Assembly: GCA_037893225.1 (NCBI GenBank)
Contig: JAZGUH010000621.1
Location: 1 to 64,000, forward strand
DNA from: Hippasteria phrygiana
Taxonomy: Eukaryota; Echinodermata; Asteroidea; Valvatida; Goniasteridae
Direction of reading: 5' to 3'
DNA: 64,000 bases
Of the stretch, positions 1 to 12,400 are shown one piece after another. The position numbers and the translations under genes are program-made. Every line of letters starts with the position of its first letter. The first letter of the stretch is position 1. The notes under the pieces are model-generated. The model was not told the origin of the DNA and made no database searches. It saw nothing but the letters and a program-made list of their open reading frames with translations.

Positions 1-253
1 GGTTATGTTTTTTCGTTCAGTATTTTCAGGACACTGTGTACTTAAATTGTTTAGTGTAGAATATAACGACCATATACATGTGCAGTTGCATTTCCGTAAT
101 AGTCACAGTTAAACAGCTGTCTTTCACAACACAAAACTCAATATTGATTTTCAAGCTGGAAGGAACAATGAGAGACATCTGCCGCAGTGCCGGTACGTGT
201 TGTAATTAGAATACAAAGAACTGCAGCCAGGTGCGGCGGAATTTTGAATGGGA

Positions 254-275
254 GGGGGGGGGGGGGGGGGGGGGG
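254..275. repeat. Long poly-G runs cluster (254-1530)
   Basis: Runs of 22 G (254-275), 15 G (873-887), 27 G (1284-1310) and 24 G (1507-1530). Shorter runs lie at 5279-5291 (C), 6052-6064 and 51790-51802. The 1262-1540 region, with GGGGCGGATCCAGG and CGACCCCCAACCCCGCCCC, looks like a mobile element whose interior is G-tract. Confidence 0.9.
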
Positions 276-423
276 AGCACCGCCGGTGTTGATCGGCTGC
301 TGACCTTTGTGTGTATGTTTGTGTTTTGTATGTTTATTATTTGTTATATTTAATTTTTTGTACCTTAAGGTTTCATTAATCTAAATTTTTCTTGTTGTTC
401 TTAGTGGTTGTTTATTATTTTTC

Positions 424-726
424 AGAAGTGAACAAAGACACTGGCAGGAGCGGGATTCGAACCTGCGACCTCTGGGTTACCGTACCGGCGCTCTACCAAC
501 TGAGCTATCTTGCCCTGTGTTGGCTGTCTTCCAAATTGTCAGTATCTTTGTTCGGGTGGGCGCCAGCCATAAGTCATAAACCCAGAATGCCGTATAGCCA
601 GCGATCACACCCAATTTTACGATACAACCTGGGAAGCGAAATTGTGGGGATCACTCAATGAGGATACGACGTTTTAACTTATAATTCGTCAAACAACCCA
701 CAGGGGAAACTGACTAGGTAAATTTG
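424..726 (-). repeat. tRNA-derived SINE, copy 1
   Basis: The - strand of 442-515 is tRNA-like: box A TAGCTCAGTTGGTAGAGC and box B GGTTCGAATCC, with a foldable acceptor stem and a loop that could be read as GGT. It is followed on the + strand by a ~200-bp shared body ending GACTAGGTAAATTT. Confidence 0.8.
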
Positions 727-860
727 TTTATTATGTTATATTTTGTGTTATCTTAAAATGTATTGTTCCTTTTTATACAGGGCCCTCGGGGGCAGTTTTT
801 TTAAGTAACGAGGTTATATACCCTGTTTAAATAAAACTGTAAATAAACGAAATAAATAAA
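720..860 (+). mobile_element. LINE 3' end with AATAAA-rich tail
   Basis: The stretch acagggccctcgggggcagt, then the stretch ctgtttaaataaaactgtaa, then AATAAATAAATAAA. This is a typical non-LTR 3' terminus, similar to 42210-42300. Confidence 0.6.
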
Positions 861-861
861 T

Positions 862-3800
862 AAAAGGAGAATGGGGGGGGGGGGGGGCTGCATGTTACAG
901 TGGGGGACGCTCACAGTATTTGTTTTATTAATGATACTATTATTTCTGCATTTGCGAAATTTACAGTAGGGAGCGACTTGGGGGGCACGATGATTTTTGT
1001 ATTGACCAGGGGAGTGAAAGGACGTTTTTATTGATTGCTTGTCTGCCTTGTGGCTTAAGCAAAATAAACCCACCCCTCAAGTAGTGCTTATGTTAAGCAC
1101 TACTTTAGGGCTAGCTTTTTCGAAAGAAAGTATAAGTCAAGCTTCATTTTAGTGTGAAGTTCTCTCACCTTGAAGAATTTTATGTACAGTTTTGTATTAT
1201 GAATTATGCAAGTTGGAGTATTAAGTATACCATCATGACTACGGAAGTTCACATAGCAGGGGCGGATCCAGGATTTTTTGCGAGGGGGGGGGGGGGGGGG
1301 GGGGGGGGGGTTGAATATTTGTTCGTACATTTGCCCAAAGAGTTGACTCACAAACACCTTCTCAACGTTGGTGGCGCCATTTAACCTCTTTGTTTTGTTC
1401 TTACCCGTACACCCAAAATACGACCTTAAGAGGGTTTTGCTTTTCTTTTCTGGTTTGCTATGGTACTTTAGGCGTAGGTCCCTACAAGAAAAAAATGCAA
1501 CGAGCAGGGGGGGGGGGGGGGGGGGGGGGGTTCGACCCCCAACCCCGCCCCTTATATAGAAAATTGCTCTCCAAGCAGCTCCAGCTAGCTCTGACCATAG
1601 CTAAATTTACGGAATGGCATGGGGTAGGCCAACTATTTGCATAAATGAATATTCATTTCCTGGCGTTGCCCACGCATCAAACAGCGTAGTATGCTACAGT
1701 TGATTTGTCAGTCTCAGTTAAGTATATCACAAAAAAATACCACATTTGGCATTAAGATATCAATTAACAAAGTATTCTACATCTGCTTTTTTAAATATTG
1801 GAGTAATTTAACAATTCAGTTGATTATTTTTTAAATCGAACATCGGCAACCAAATGAACGAAAGGCCCACGAAGCCAGATTTTGCGGTAGAGATTTGGAC
1901 CAATCAAAAGGCTTGTTACATTGCTGAAGGCCAACATAAAATAAAATAGGCGCAAACATCTCTCAGACGGAGGTATAAGGTAAGTTTGAATGTGCATTTA
2001 TTTTTCACAAATAATAAACACTTCATCGTGATTTTTCCCTCATATAACGCATCCATGTTTACGTAGGCTAACAATTTCCCCCCAAAAACTGCACATTCGT
2101 TGGCGTATTTTGAAAATTTTGTCGCAAATATGCCACGTATTTTTTCAGTACCCTTCCGCCGTTTTCAACACACCCGGATTTTGTTATGCTTTGTTCTTCT
2201 CCAAGTAAATACACACCAAAAGCGACAAAAATACAGGAAATAAACGCCCCTAAGTGTCATCAAACGTGCCTTTAATTATTGTATTTCAAGATTGCTGCGG
2301 TTTCGGCAACTGATTGGGCTGTTAAAATGGAGTATTTTTGCCGTCAATTTTTGGTCGTTGCGTGAAAGAGGGGAGGCCACGTCCATTCAAAATGGCGACG
2401 CATCGAACGGATTTTGAGGGCCGGGGTCGCATTTATAATTATCAGTTCAGCATTCATTTCGGCCATGTCTCCCCAAATCTGTGCATTTTCCCCACTACTT
2501 TCTCATCGAGTCTGTGCTTTTCTCATCGCTGATCTTTGCAAGTGCAGTATTCGAGGTGAATGTGGAATGATTTCGTGGTCTGTTTTGGGCCCCTCAGACC
2601 AGAAATTGGAAGGGGTAAACGGTGGTCCCTTTTTTCTGTGGCCACAGTGCACTTAGGCTACCCCACATAGTTCGTGTGCACGTCTTTGTATGGGGGTGTG
2701 TGGGCTATGTCCACTGTACCGCGGGGCCATCAAGTGAATGGAGCGTGCCAAAGTGGGCCTCACCATTTTATTTGGAGGCGCTTGACATGGCGCCTTGTGT
2801 TCTTTTCAGGAATCCCATTTAAAACAACTGGGTTTGACTGGCTAGTAAAGATGGGAAATAAAAATGGATTAGCCCTTGCCTTGCTGCCAGCTCGAACTTC
2901 CATTTATCGTGTAGGATCAGGACTGTAGGCCAAGGCCTACTTATTATTTCCTGTGCATGTAGTAGTGCACTTCCACAGTTTCACTTGTCTTGCATGTATT
3001 ATAAAGCAAATTCGATACCCTACACCATGGGGGGATTCCTCCATGCCTCGCCTGTATCTGGTCCATGTACATGTACTAATGTAGGCCTACATGTACATTT
3101 ATAATATGTATGAATGTTTAAAGGGGTATACCTTGCCCAAAAATCCCCCAAATTTCATCTTTTTAGTTAGTTATAGTAAAACCCATTTATATTTTTCTAA
3201 GGTCTGATAATAAAAGTTGGACTAACTAACACTAACAGTTTTATAGTCCTATTATTTACGGAGAAATGTGGGAAAAACCAAAGTATTGACATCCAAACTT
3301 GTCTTGTATAAACATGCACAGTACAACCTGTAGGCTGTACCGTGTATGCAACCAAAGCGCTGCAGACCTCGGGCACTAATCTGCATTTTTACAATTTTCC
3401 AACAGTCCAACTTTTCCCCAAACCAAACCAAGCAAACTGCCATCCCCGAAATGGTTTTCGTCGATGATTTTCAGACACACAGTGCATTTTCAAGGGATGT
3501 TCGTGTACATTGTTCTACTTTTGAATGATATTTCCAACCACAGCAATTTTTAGGACGAATAGTTTTTGTATCACAATTTCCATAAAAAAAATACAAACAA
3601 AAATGGTTATTCTCTTGTACGTACATGTTGTCGAGTCATATGTGAAAATGGTGAAAAAGTTGAGTAAATTCACTAGGAGTCCCATACTCTAAAAACTTGC
3701 CCAAATCTTGACTGGACTCCAAAGCAGTGTGCCCCTTGAAACTTGACAGTATTTTAAAATATTCCAACTCAACTCGTTGCATGCAATTTGCAAATTTCCA

Positions 3801-3900
3801 CAATACAAGCCTGACACCAATTAAAACAGATTCTCATCAATACAAGTTACAAACGTTAAGAAATTCCCAAATTCACTTGTTTTCTGTTTCCCTTTGATCA
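862..3900. other. Upstream region of PRDM10: no coding sequence recognised
   Basis: Apart from poly-G tracts and the candidate promoter at 1880-2420, I see only short spurious open frames. 3060-3110 is dense in the ACATGTA palindrome that is scattered throughout the window. Confidence 0.6.
1880..2420 (+). promoter_or_regulatory. Candidate PRDM10 promoter / first noncoding exon region
   Basis: A noncoding first exon is required upstream of 6245. Two weak candidates are visible. One is a CCAAT box near 1899 followed by a perfect donor (ataag then gtaagt) at 1979-1985. The other is a YY1-like AAAATGGCGACG near 2389-2400 in a CpG-richer stretch with CACGTC. Neither can be chosen from sequence alone; RNA ends would decide. 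Confidence 0.25.
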
Positions 3901-3945
3901 ATTTAAGCACTTGAGTTTCTGCACACATTTAACAAACCATATCTG

Positions 3946-4042
3946 GTCAGAAGATGGAATGTTTGCGTCGGGGGATGATGTAAATTAGAACAGAGTGTTC
4001 TAATTTACATCATCCCCCGACGCAAACATTCCATCTTCTGAC
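3946..4042. repeat. Perfect 47-bp palindrome with 3-nt loop
   Basis: Arms 3946-3992 and 3996-4042 are exact reverse complements around GAG. Imperfect direct repeats (CCATATCTGGTCA near 3937, CCATATGTGGTCA near 4283) bracket the palindrome and the neighbouring SINE. Confidence 0.95.
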
Positions 4043-4097
4043 TGATTATGCGGTACCCGCTGCTGCATTGGATTTGAATCGGCCAGCCGACCCTGGA

Positions 4098-4262
4098 AAG
4101 CTCGGTGGTCGTGTGGTTAAGACGTCTGCACTAGTAAGCAAAAGTCTTGGGTTCTAATCCCGCCCGAGTAAGCCTGTGAATTTTTTCACACTGGCTCTCG
4201 GAAAGCACCGAGTATACTGTGCTTCATATGTATTACGTCGGGACAGGGCAAAAGACAAAACA
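4098..4262 (+). repeat. Second tRNA-derived SINE family (Leu/Ser-like)
   Basis: 4100-4169 folds as a tRNA-like head: box A TGGTCGTGTGGTTAAGACG, box B GGGTTCTAATCCC and closing CTCGG/CCGAG. A ~90-bp body with ctggctctcggaaagcaccgag follows. A degenerate copy of the head is at 36570-36640. Confidence 0.65.
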
Positions 4263-4548
4263 TCGCTGTTCTAATTTAAACCATATGTGGTCACAGGAAA
4301 TTTTTTAAATAAAAATATATACCTCGTATCCGACCAACATTCTTCCCGTCCATAATTAACATGTACTGCATACCTTCATTATCACAGAATTCAAAAGTTC
4401 AGGAAAGAGGATCCCGACTTTTTACATGTAGGTTTTGTTTACTTTAAATGTTTATTACTATTAGATTACTTATAAAACAGTTTTCTTTTTTCCTTTAAAA
4501 AAAGCAAACAAAAAACATTTAGATAGAAATCACATGCCTGCTACATGT

Positions 4549-4805
4549 CATGTACATGTACACACAGTCGTGTTTTCCTATACAACTGAGGACAACGCTT
4601 TGTGTTTCCTATTGTTCCTTTAATTTAACCCTTGTGCTATTTAAAAGGTCAAAATCAGTCAACATTTCCTTTCACCTCCCCTGCCTATACTTTGTACACA
4701 GACAGGGTCAGATTACATGTGGTTTGTACATGTGGCAGACACCTTGACTGATTTTGACCCATACAACAACATGGCTCAGAATGCATGTTTGCATAGGAGG
4801 GATAG
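4549..4805. mobile_element. Diverged fold-back copy of the CCCTCCTA family
   Basis: GGTCAAAATCAGTCAAC (4646) and TTGACTGATTTTGACCC (4743) are inverted, as in the 45471 element; it ends gcataggaggga. The left terminus is degraded. Confidence 0.55.
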
Positions 4806-5069
4806 TGGGATACATATATTTAATATAACACAACCCCATAGACTAAGCATGTATTTTTACGTCCGAGGACCGATTTTAACAAAAGACCGACTCCCGAGGA
4901 CAAGAAAGATTCCTTTGTATTTTCTGTCTCCTTGTGCTCGAACGTCAGTACATGTACACGTCATGGAGACTGTTAAATAGTTGTGTGGCACCCCGGAAAA
5001 TAAATTTTTAAATTGAACTGATAATTTGTAAGCTTTCTACACAGACATTCCACAGAAACAAATTATTAA

Positions 5070-5520
5070 TTAAAACCCTCCTATACTTATAACTATCACA
5101 GCCTATCAAAAACTCTAAACACCAACTCTGTCAGTTTGTGTGTGTTTCAATCTGTCATTTGATAGGTTTTGATCTGTACAACAACTGGGTCGATTTTGGC
5201 CAGGTGCATAGGAGGGTTATGCACCTGGCCAAAATCGACCCAGTTGTTCATATGATGCACGATATGGGGCAGAGCGAACCCCCCCCCCCCCTCTTTTGTG
5301 TTGGTCATTGTGTTCCCGGAATCTCAGGAATTCTTTTCAGAAGTCTAGGGGGGATGTGTTAGGTAACAATAGTCTGGAGAGTGTATAGGGTATAGGGACA
5401 AAAAGGGGGTACCCCTCTGCCCCATATCGTGCTGGGTATACAGTTGTTGTACAGATCAAAACCTATCAAATGACAGATTGAAACACACACAAACTGTCAG
5501 AGTTGGTGTTTAGAGTTTGA
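5070..5520. repeat. Nested palindromes of the TTAA-CCCTCCTA family
   Basis: CAACTCTGTCAGTTTGTGTG near 5120 recurs inverted near 5483-5503. Inside it, 5179-5208 and 5218-5247 form an exact hairpin (ACAACTGGGTCGATTTTGGC and complement). GCACGATATGGGGCAGAG near 5256 recurs inverted near 5416. It is related to the simpler element at 50743-50894. Confidence 0.8.
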
Positions 5521-5529
5521 AATAAAATA

Positions 5530-6240
5530 AAGATACAGGACACGTAGGATATGTCCATAACTTTGGGGGCATGGCATTTTTAGCATTGGATAAGGCTGAG
5601 TAAAAAGAAAAACATGTTTAACTTCCGGGTTTTTGAAAACAAAGGAGGAAGAGGGGCTTTTTTATTTTTTATTTTCAAGATGGCCGTCATTTAAAAACAA
5701 AATCTGGCAGCCGTTGGTGTTTCCCTGTTCAAAGGCGCATTAAAAAAGAAAGAGACATGTTGGACAAGAGAACTGAACATATTTAAAGTGTTTCTTAGTA
5801 TTTTTGTAGCACCATATCAGCAAAAAAAGGATTGACCGATTGACTGGTTGACATTTTTGTTTTTTTTATACATAATTTTTCTGTGGTAAAAATAAAAATA
5901 AATCCAGGCGGCCTCCAAAAAGGAAGGTTGACATCTATAGGCACATTCCTGCATGCACTCAGTCCATTCATGTATCACAAATATTGTTGTTGAACATGTT
6001 GAATGGGAGTGTAGTGAGAGTGTTTTCAAACAAAGCTTTCACACATGAAAAGGGGGGGGGGGGGTGTTCCAAGTGCGATAAATAGAACCACTCTATTCAG
6101 TGTAGTGCCTATTGTTACGCTTGGCTGCACAGCCCCCAACTTGGCATACCAGGGGTTAAATTGACATTTTCAGTCACGGACATACAAACTTTTTTATATT
6201 GCTTTATATTATTTAATTTTCATTTTGTTTATCTGTCATC
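5530..6240. other. Repeat-rich DNA before PRDM10 exon 1
   Basis: It contains TTTTCAAGATGGCCGTCAT (5674; similar at 10062 and 10118) and a segment 5985-6156 (aacaaagctttcacacatga to the caggggttaa end) recurring at 59300-59460. No gene is seen. Confidence 0.6.
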
Positions 6241-6266
6241 AACAGTTTCTGCATCTCCAGCACGCC

Positions 6267-6407
6267 ATGGAACAAGATGGCCGGCAGCCCGTGTGGCCAC
6301 CTCATTATGTAGTCGACAGCGGAAACAATGTTGAGAACTACCAACCAGCAGGGCAAGATGAGGCTATGCAGCACAATGGCGTCTCCAGCTCAGAGGGCGT
6401 GGGAGAG
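6267..6407 (+). CDS. PRDM10: PRDM10 coding exon 1
   Basis: This exon encodes 47 residues starting [10 protein letters not shown] and ends in phase 0 at gggagag followed by the donor gtaagt. The acceptor is either the AG ending at 6245, after a T-rich tract, or the AG at 6260. Either leaves a short 5' UTR before the ATG at 6267, so upstream noncoding exon(s) are expected. The sequence is weakly conserved, as N-termini of this family are. Confidence 0.75.
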
Positions 6408-9400
6408 GTAAGTTCAACAGAAAAATCTTTAGAATCTTGAGGTCTGGAAATTGGGATAATTTCTTTGGTGGTGGGTAGTATTGGGCGGTTCCTCGGTTCT
6501 ACCCGGTCCCAATATGGGAAGCGGAACCATGAGTCCAATCTTTTCAAGAACCGGGTACCTGCTATGCTCGGTTCCGGCTCCAAAAGAATCGGTTCCAGTG
6601 TAAATTACCCATTCTCTGTGCACAAAGCCCAGAGACGAGAATCGACTCCAATTCAATCACGTGAAGGCTCGGACATTCACTCTGGCTAGTCAAAACAATG
6701 GCAGGGAAACCACTCACACACATGTCACAAACCGCTCTTTGTGGTCAGGAGGTCGAGCATTGACCCGATAACGGCCCTGTACCATGGATAATAAACGTGT
6801 TGAATGGCACAATTACTCTGGGGCGTGGCTAGACCGAACTTAAGCCTAGTACGCTAGATCCGTGACTCGTTCAGAGCCGGTTATTTTTTACCTGTACCCG
6901 GGTCTATCAGAGCCGATTCCAGCACTCAGAGCCGGTTCCAAGGATGTCCACAGTACATGGAGATTGAGCGCCACTCAGCCACAGGAGTCAAGCTTGCTTA
7001 GCCCGTACAGTGTACAGTTTGTGCATTGAAGGCTGGGTAGTGTACGTGTGCAGTGAATCATTCTATTCTACACGGTCGGCGGTCATCGCAGTAAAGAAAA
7101 TCATAGGCAAGGAACAGAAAATAAAGCAATAAATGCTAAGTTTGCTTTTAATAACACAATGCGCGTATAGGTAACAACCGGCCAGGTTGTCTATCAAACC
7201 ACGGCTATGGCCGTCATCCATATTCAAGAGGCTAACAGAGAATGACCAGAGAGAAGCACTCTCGGATCTGCAAAATCATGTCCTTCCTTTTCTGTCATCT
7301 GATCGGCACTGAGTTTTGATTGTATCAGTTTTAAATAAACCTTTTCTACATTCTAAATGCATTGTGGGTATGGAGGCCAAACAAACCATGTAATTTATAC
7401 ACAAGCCTATGGCACTGTGAACCAGTCCAAATATTAATCTATTTTATTCTAAATATCTGTTATGAGTCGAGAGACACTCGTTTCACATATCTTTGCATCG
7501 AACACAATGAAAATAATAACCAGAAAAATCAATTTTAAATGACAATAAAAATAAAGGAAATAATTGGGGAATCCCTCTCCGGGTACCAGTTACTGATGAA
7601 TGCAACTCTCAGGAATTAGAACAGCTAATAAAGTCACAAATTCGCCAATCAGAAGAGGATTTTTGCAATCATGACAACCAACATGTGACCAATGCGACCA
7701 ATCACTGTGTTCTAATGTGCTTGCTCTTTTAATGCCAGTAAAGGCTGATGCTGTTCCCATGATGCTTTGAGAATGTCGAAAAGGTTTATTCTGATTGCTT
7801 TGCAGAGGCCGCGGTCATTCCGACCTTACATGGTGGGCTTCGAACCCCAACCCAGTGGTCAAGCCTTCAGCGACAATGAGCCCCAGTCCACCGTTAGAGA
7901 GAGCGACATTGCTGTGGTCCGTTACCAGGAGCAGCCTTTGCGAGCCACTCCTGGTGAGGACCTGTGATATTAGCTTGATTCCCAATAGGGCTGTTCATCT
8001 TGGAATAATTTAGTATTAAATTATTCTTCTTTTTTTTTTCTTTTTTTTTTTTTCAGTGTTCACCACCACGTACATTTATTTCCATATTGGCAAGCATCAC
8101 ATCGTCATTAACAGATTTAAGAAAAAAATATATATATATTTGCTACAAATTATGTATCAATAATTATTGAACGCTTTACAATAACATTATAAACGCTACC
8201 AACATGTACGGAGAAAGAGAAGCAAAAAAGCTTTTTTAACTTTGTCCCTATGACAGACAAAGACTAGGACGTAAACACATCTAGACAAATATGAAACATT
8301 AGACAGTGACACAATCAAAAGCTAAATTTAAATTTAAATTTAATTGGGACCAAACTATATGAAAAAGATAATAATCAATCAGTACTGATATTTAAGCTGG
8401 GTTTGACCGAATATTCGTATTACCCAACTCCAGCCTGCGTTTTTGCAGTAGTTATTTTGTAAATGTCAAGGGTTCCACAAAAGGTTATCATCGACAGAAA
8501 TGCTGCATTTTCGACTGCTAAGCACCGTAACTTTTCTATTAAAATACATAGTCGTATCTGTACATGCATTTAATTTTGTTTAATATTCAAACCGACAAAA
8601 AGGTATTCGAGTATTCGGTTGACGATCGAATATGCGAATACTTGGTATATTCGGGACAGCCCTAATTCCCAAACCCTACTTCAAGTCTTTTTGTAAGAAC
8701 CATGCTGAATCCAACAATATCAGCCGCAGTGGCTATTGTTGCGGCAGCCGTCGTTACAGAACTGTCAGTTTGAATATTAAAAATAAAACAAATCTGCACA
8801 TACAGATAGGACTCTGATGCTATTTTAATCGAAAAGTTACGGCGCTTAGCAGTGTCAAACTTGCCGCATTTGTGTCGACAGTAACTTTTTATTGTTCCTG
8901 TCCGTAAAACCCTTGACATAATAAAATAATTACTGCAAAAACGCAGGCTGGAGTTTGGTTTCTTGTTATCAGAACGATATATGTACGTACCCGTAATAAT
9001 CTTGATACAACAGGCACATGCAAAAAAATATCGATTTGGCGGTCCATAAGGCCCCAAGTCCAAATAGGGCCGGTATGTATACCGGCTCCCGGTATGGAAA
9101 CCGGTTCATTTTAATCCTCCCAAACCAGGTTGGATACCTTCACTCCACATACACCTATACTCAGTCAGTCATCAGTCAATAAACTCCCCATTGTACATGT
9201 TGTAAACACTCTGCAGGGCCATCAGGCAGCAGACTAGCCAAGCTCAACCGCAAGTCTATTCATTAAGATGGCTTTGAAATGCCGACGAGCAAGTAGACTT
9301 GTACCGTCTGGGGAGGGGTATAATACCGGCCGCGGTTTAAACCGGTCTGATACCGGGAGACGGTATGCAGACCGGCCCTAAATGGACTTCGGGCCTAATT

Positions 9401-12400
9401 TAGCTTGGGATGCAGTTGCAGTTGACGCGTGACAAACTTGATCAGCAAGTATTTGTTCAAACCCAGTTTAGAATAATCAAATACTAAATTATTCGAAAAT
9501 AAACTGCCCTACTGCAGTCGAACCACAAATGTATTCCATAGCCTATTGTATTCTCTTTTCAATGATAAGTCACTCACCCAGATCAGGTCCCTAAAATTGA
9601 GAGCGTGAGATGTCTACGCCAAACCAGTAAAACAAATTCAGTGTCCAAGTTTGTGTAGGATTGTGATGTTGACTGGCATGTGTAAATATCGACAATTGAG
9701 GACGAGGGACAAAAGGTTTAGGGCGTAGACAAAGGGTCCACGATTGACCGAACGTCCACGATTAAAATTGTGTACAAAACATATAGGAGGCAAACAAAAG
9801 AACAAACAAAAGAAGGACAATAGGAGGTCCGCGATTGCCGGTATTTACACACTTGGGTGTGTGTGTGTATATATGTAGATATCATATGTTCATCTATACT
9901 GATCACCAGTCAATCACTACACAAAATTGGACACAGAATTTTGTTTTTACTAGTTTTGCGTAGACATGCATCTGCTATGATTCAAGAATAAAATTGGCAA
10001 TCGCTAGAAATCGTAGCAGAAATGCTAGACTAAGGCCAAATAAAAAAAAAAACATGTTTACCTTTTTTCAAAATGGCCGCTCGACACATTTTCCAAGACG
10101 TCCGGCTGGGCTATTTTTCAAGATGGCCGCCAGCATACACAAGGTGATGCTAGAGTCTATAAATACGACTTTTTGTTTTGGGTTTTTCTTTTTTTTTCGA
10201 AAAAGATCAAATATTCTTAATTTTTTTTTTCGTGTTTTTTCATTTAAAAAAAAATAACAAAAGCAGGCGGCTTAAAAAAAGGAAGCGGGCGGGGACGCTA
10301 AACATGGATTTTTTTTTATTTGGCGTTACATGTATACTTGACACAAGTTGACCCTCTACACCCATGATTGTGTACACACTGGCACATACTGCCACAGATG
10401 TCCCGGGTGAGGGATTACATAGAACTGGTTGTTATATTTTCTGTGCCATCGCTTGCACGCATCCGATTCCATGCAGCCTTTGAATCTAATCATAGACTTG
10501 AATTTGAATTCATTTGTCTTTTTGTTTTTTAATCTCATCTGTTAGACAATGAAGCGGTCCCTGTCCAAAATCCCATCATTCCCGACTCCAGCCTGCCGCC
10601 AGACTCCCCCGTCCTCCATCAGATGGAACCTCCCGCCCAGTCAGCCACCCAATCCCTGCCCCTGGTTTCCCAAATGTACAATGCGACTGTACCACTGGAG
10701 ACCAGGATAGGGGGTGTGGGGGATGAGAGTGATCCTCCCACTGGTGGAGCACATGTCCTTGCCATAATAGTTGATGGGGGCGGAGCCTTAGTGGAGGAGG
10801 TTGGACCGGGGCCATCGAGTGCCTCAACGTCGTCGGTACTGGTGGAGCATCACTTTGAGGGGCGTCGCTCAACCAGGCTGTCCCAACTCTCTCATCTCCC
10901 GAGTACGTCCGGGAAGTATTTCGGGGAGACAGAGGAAGATTCAGTCGGTAAGTACATTGCTGCAGCGCTTACGATTTAGTGGTGGGATATAAATGCAGAT
11001 TTTTTAACATTCGGTTTCACTTAGGGCTGTCCCGAATAGGGGTGTGCATTTACGGGTAGTAAAAGAACCGGGTACCCGATTGAAAAAAATACGGGTACCC
11101 GGGTACCCGTTAAAGAAACCCAACCCAAAACTTCCAATCCCAGAAGTTGCAATAATGTCTTTCTCTGAGATTCAAAAGTCTGATTTCAGACAAAAGTCTG
11201 AAAAATCTCATGCCTGTCTAAAACATGATCACTACTCCGCCATTACACATGTTATTACATGTTTCGGCACGTGCCTTCGCCGGCATATACACAAAAGACA
11301 GAAGCTTTATACAGTTGTATTTATAGTGGAATCTCGTCGAGTCTCTTTATCCATACCCAGACTACAAAATCCACAACCGGTAAATTCCCTTTATTGTCAA
11401 TTTTCGTGAGCGTCATAAACATGAAATCTGTGTGGTTTCCCATGTAGTCGTGTTTTAATTTTGAAAATTCCTGACAAATAACATTCGAAACCTTTCCTTT
11501 TTCATTTTCTGGGAAGTTACTATGCTATAATGTAAAGTTGTACGGGTACTCGATTCCATAATCTGGAACCGGTTCCTGACATGAACGGTCGGGTACTCGG
11601 GTACTCGGGTACCCGGTTCTGATGCACACCCCTAGTCCCGAATATAGCGAATATTCGCATATTTGATCATCAGCTGAATATTTGAATATGTATATACACG
11701 TACAGATACGACTATGATGCTATTTTAATAGAAAAGTTACGGCCCTATAGCAGTGTCAAATGCCGCATTTTTTGTGGACAGAGGTTTATGGTTCCCGACC
11801 GTAAAACGCTTGACACTTCTAAAATAATGATTGCGAAAACTTTCGCTGGAGTTTGGTTTCTTGTTATCAGAACGTTTTACGTACTCGTAATGATCTTGAT
11901 ACAATGCAAAAAAATGTCCATCGGTTGGTCTTTAATATCGATCGCCGCATGTAAAACACCGGCGTGCTTTGCTTGCAATTTTTACCGGCGCGGCATGCAG
12001 TTGCAGCAGACGCCTGAGACTTGATCGGCGAGTATCGAATATTTGAATATTCGGTCAAGCCCAGTCTCGAATAATCGAATACTATTTGGTTTTGATTCCG
12101 GAAACCGGATATTCGAAAGCGACCTTAAAAAACATTAAGCCTTCCATTTTTTTTGTGGTACAGGCTAAAGAAAACAACTGGAACATCCTCCAATTTGCTC
12201 CATGGTCTCTGATTGTAACTGCATTCACTCGCTAGTTGTCTTCTTGGTATATGGATAGCCTGCCCATCCATTTTTTTTCCAGCATTGAAGCTCTGGAGTG
12301 TTTTTGTACAGGCCCAGTGGTTACTCAATCCTGCAAACTATATCCAGTCATTGGGAGGCTTTTCATGCGGCACCTCACTCGTCACTGTTATTCGGTTTAA

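Noticed and set aside
392..661. Conserved ~90-codon frames (RSGIRTCDL...) at 392, 14813, 15126, 15356 and 21599
   Set aside because: They are antisense reading of the tRNA-derived SINE, which is why they look conserved between loci.
1154..1644. Short open frames with polyglycine or polyproline
   Set aside because: They arise from poly-G tracts in repeat DNA.
8662..9063. 133-codon - strand frame
   Set aside because: It lies wholly in relics of the TAGGGCTGTCC repeat family and has no domain.
10623..10979. Independent gene starting at ATG 10623
   Set aside because: It is the inside of PRDM10 exon 3, which extends upstream to the acceptor at 10545 and ends at a GTAAGT donor.
11044..11409. 121-codon frame and its homologues at 39744 and 48268
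   Set aside because: The similarity is that of a non-autonomous hAT-like element; frames differ in length and stops between copies.
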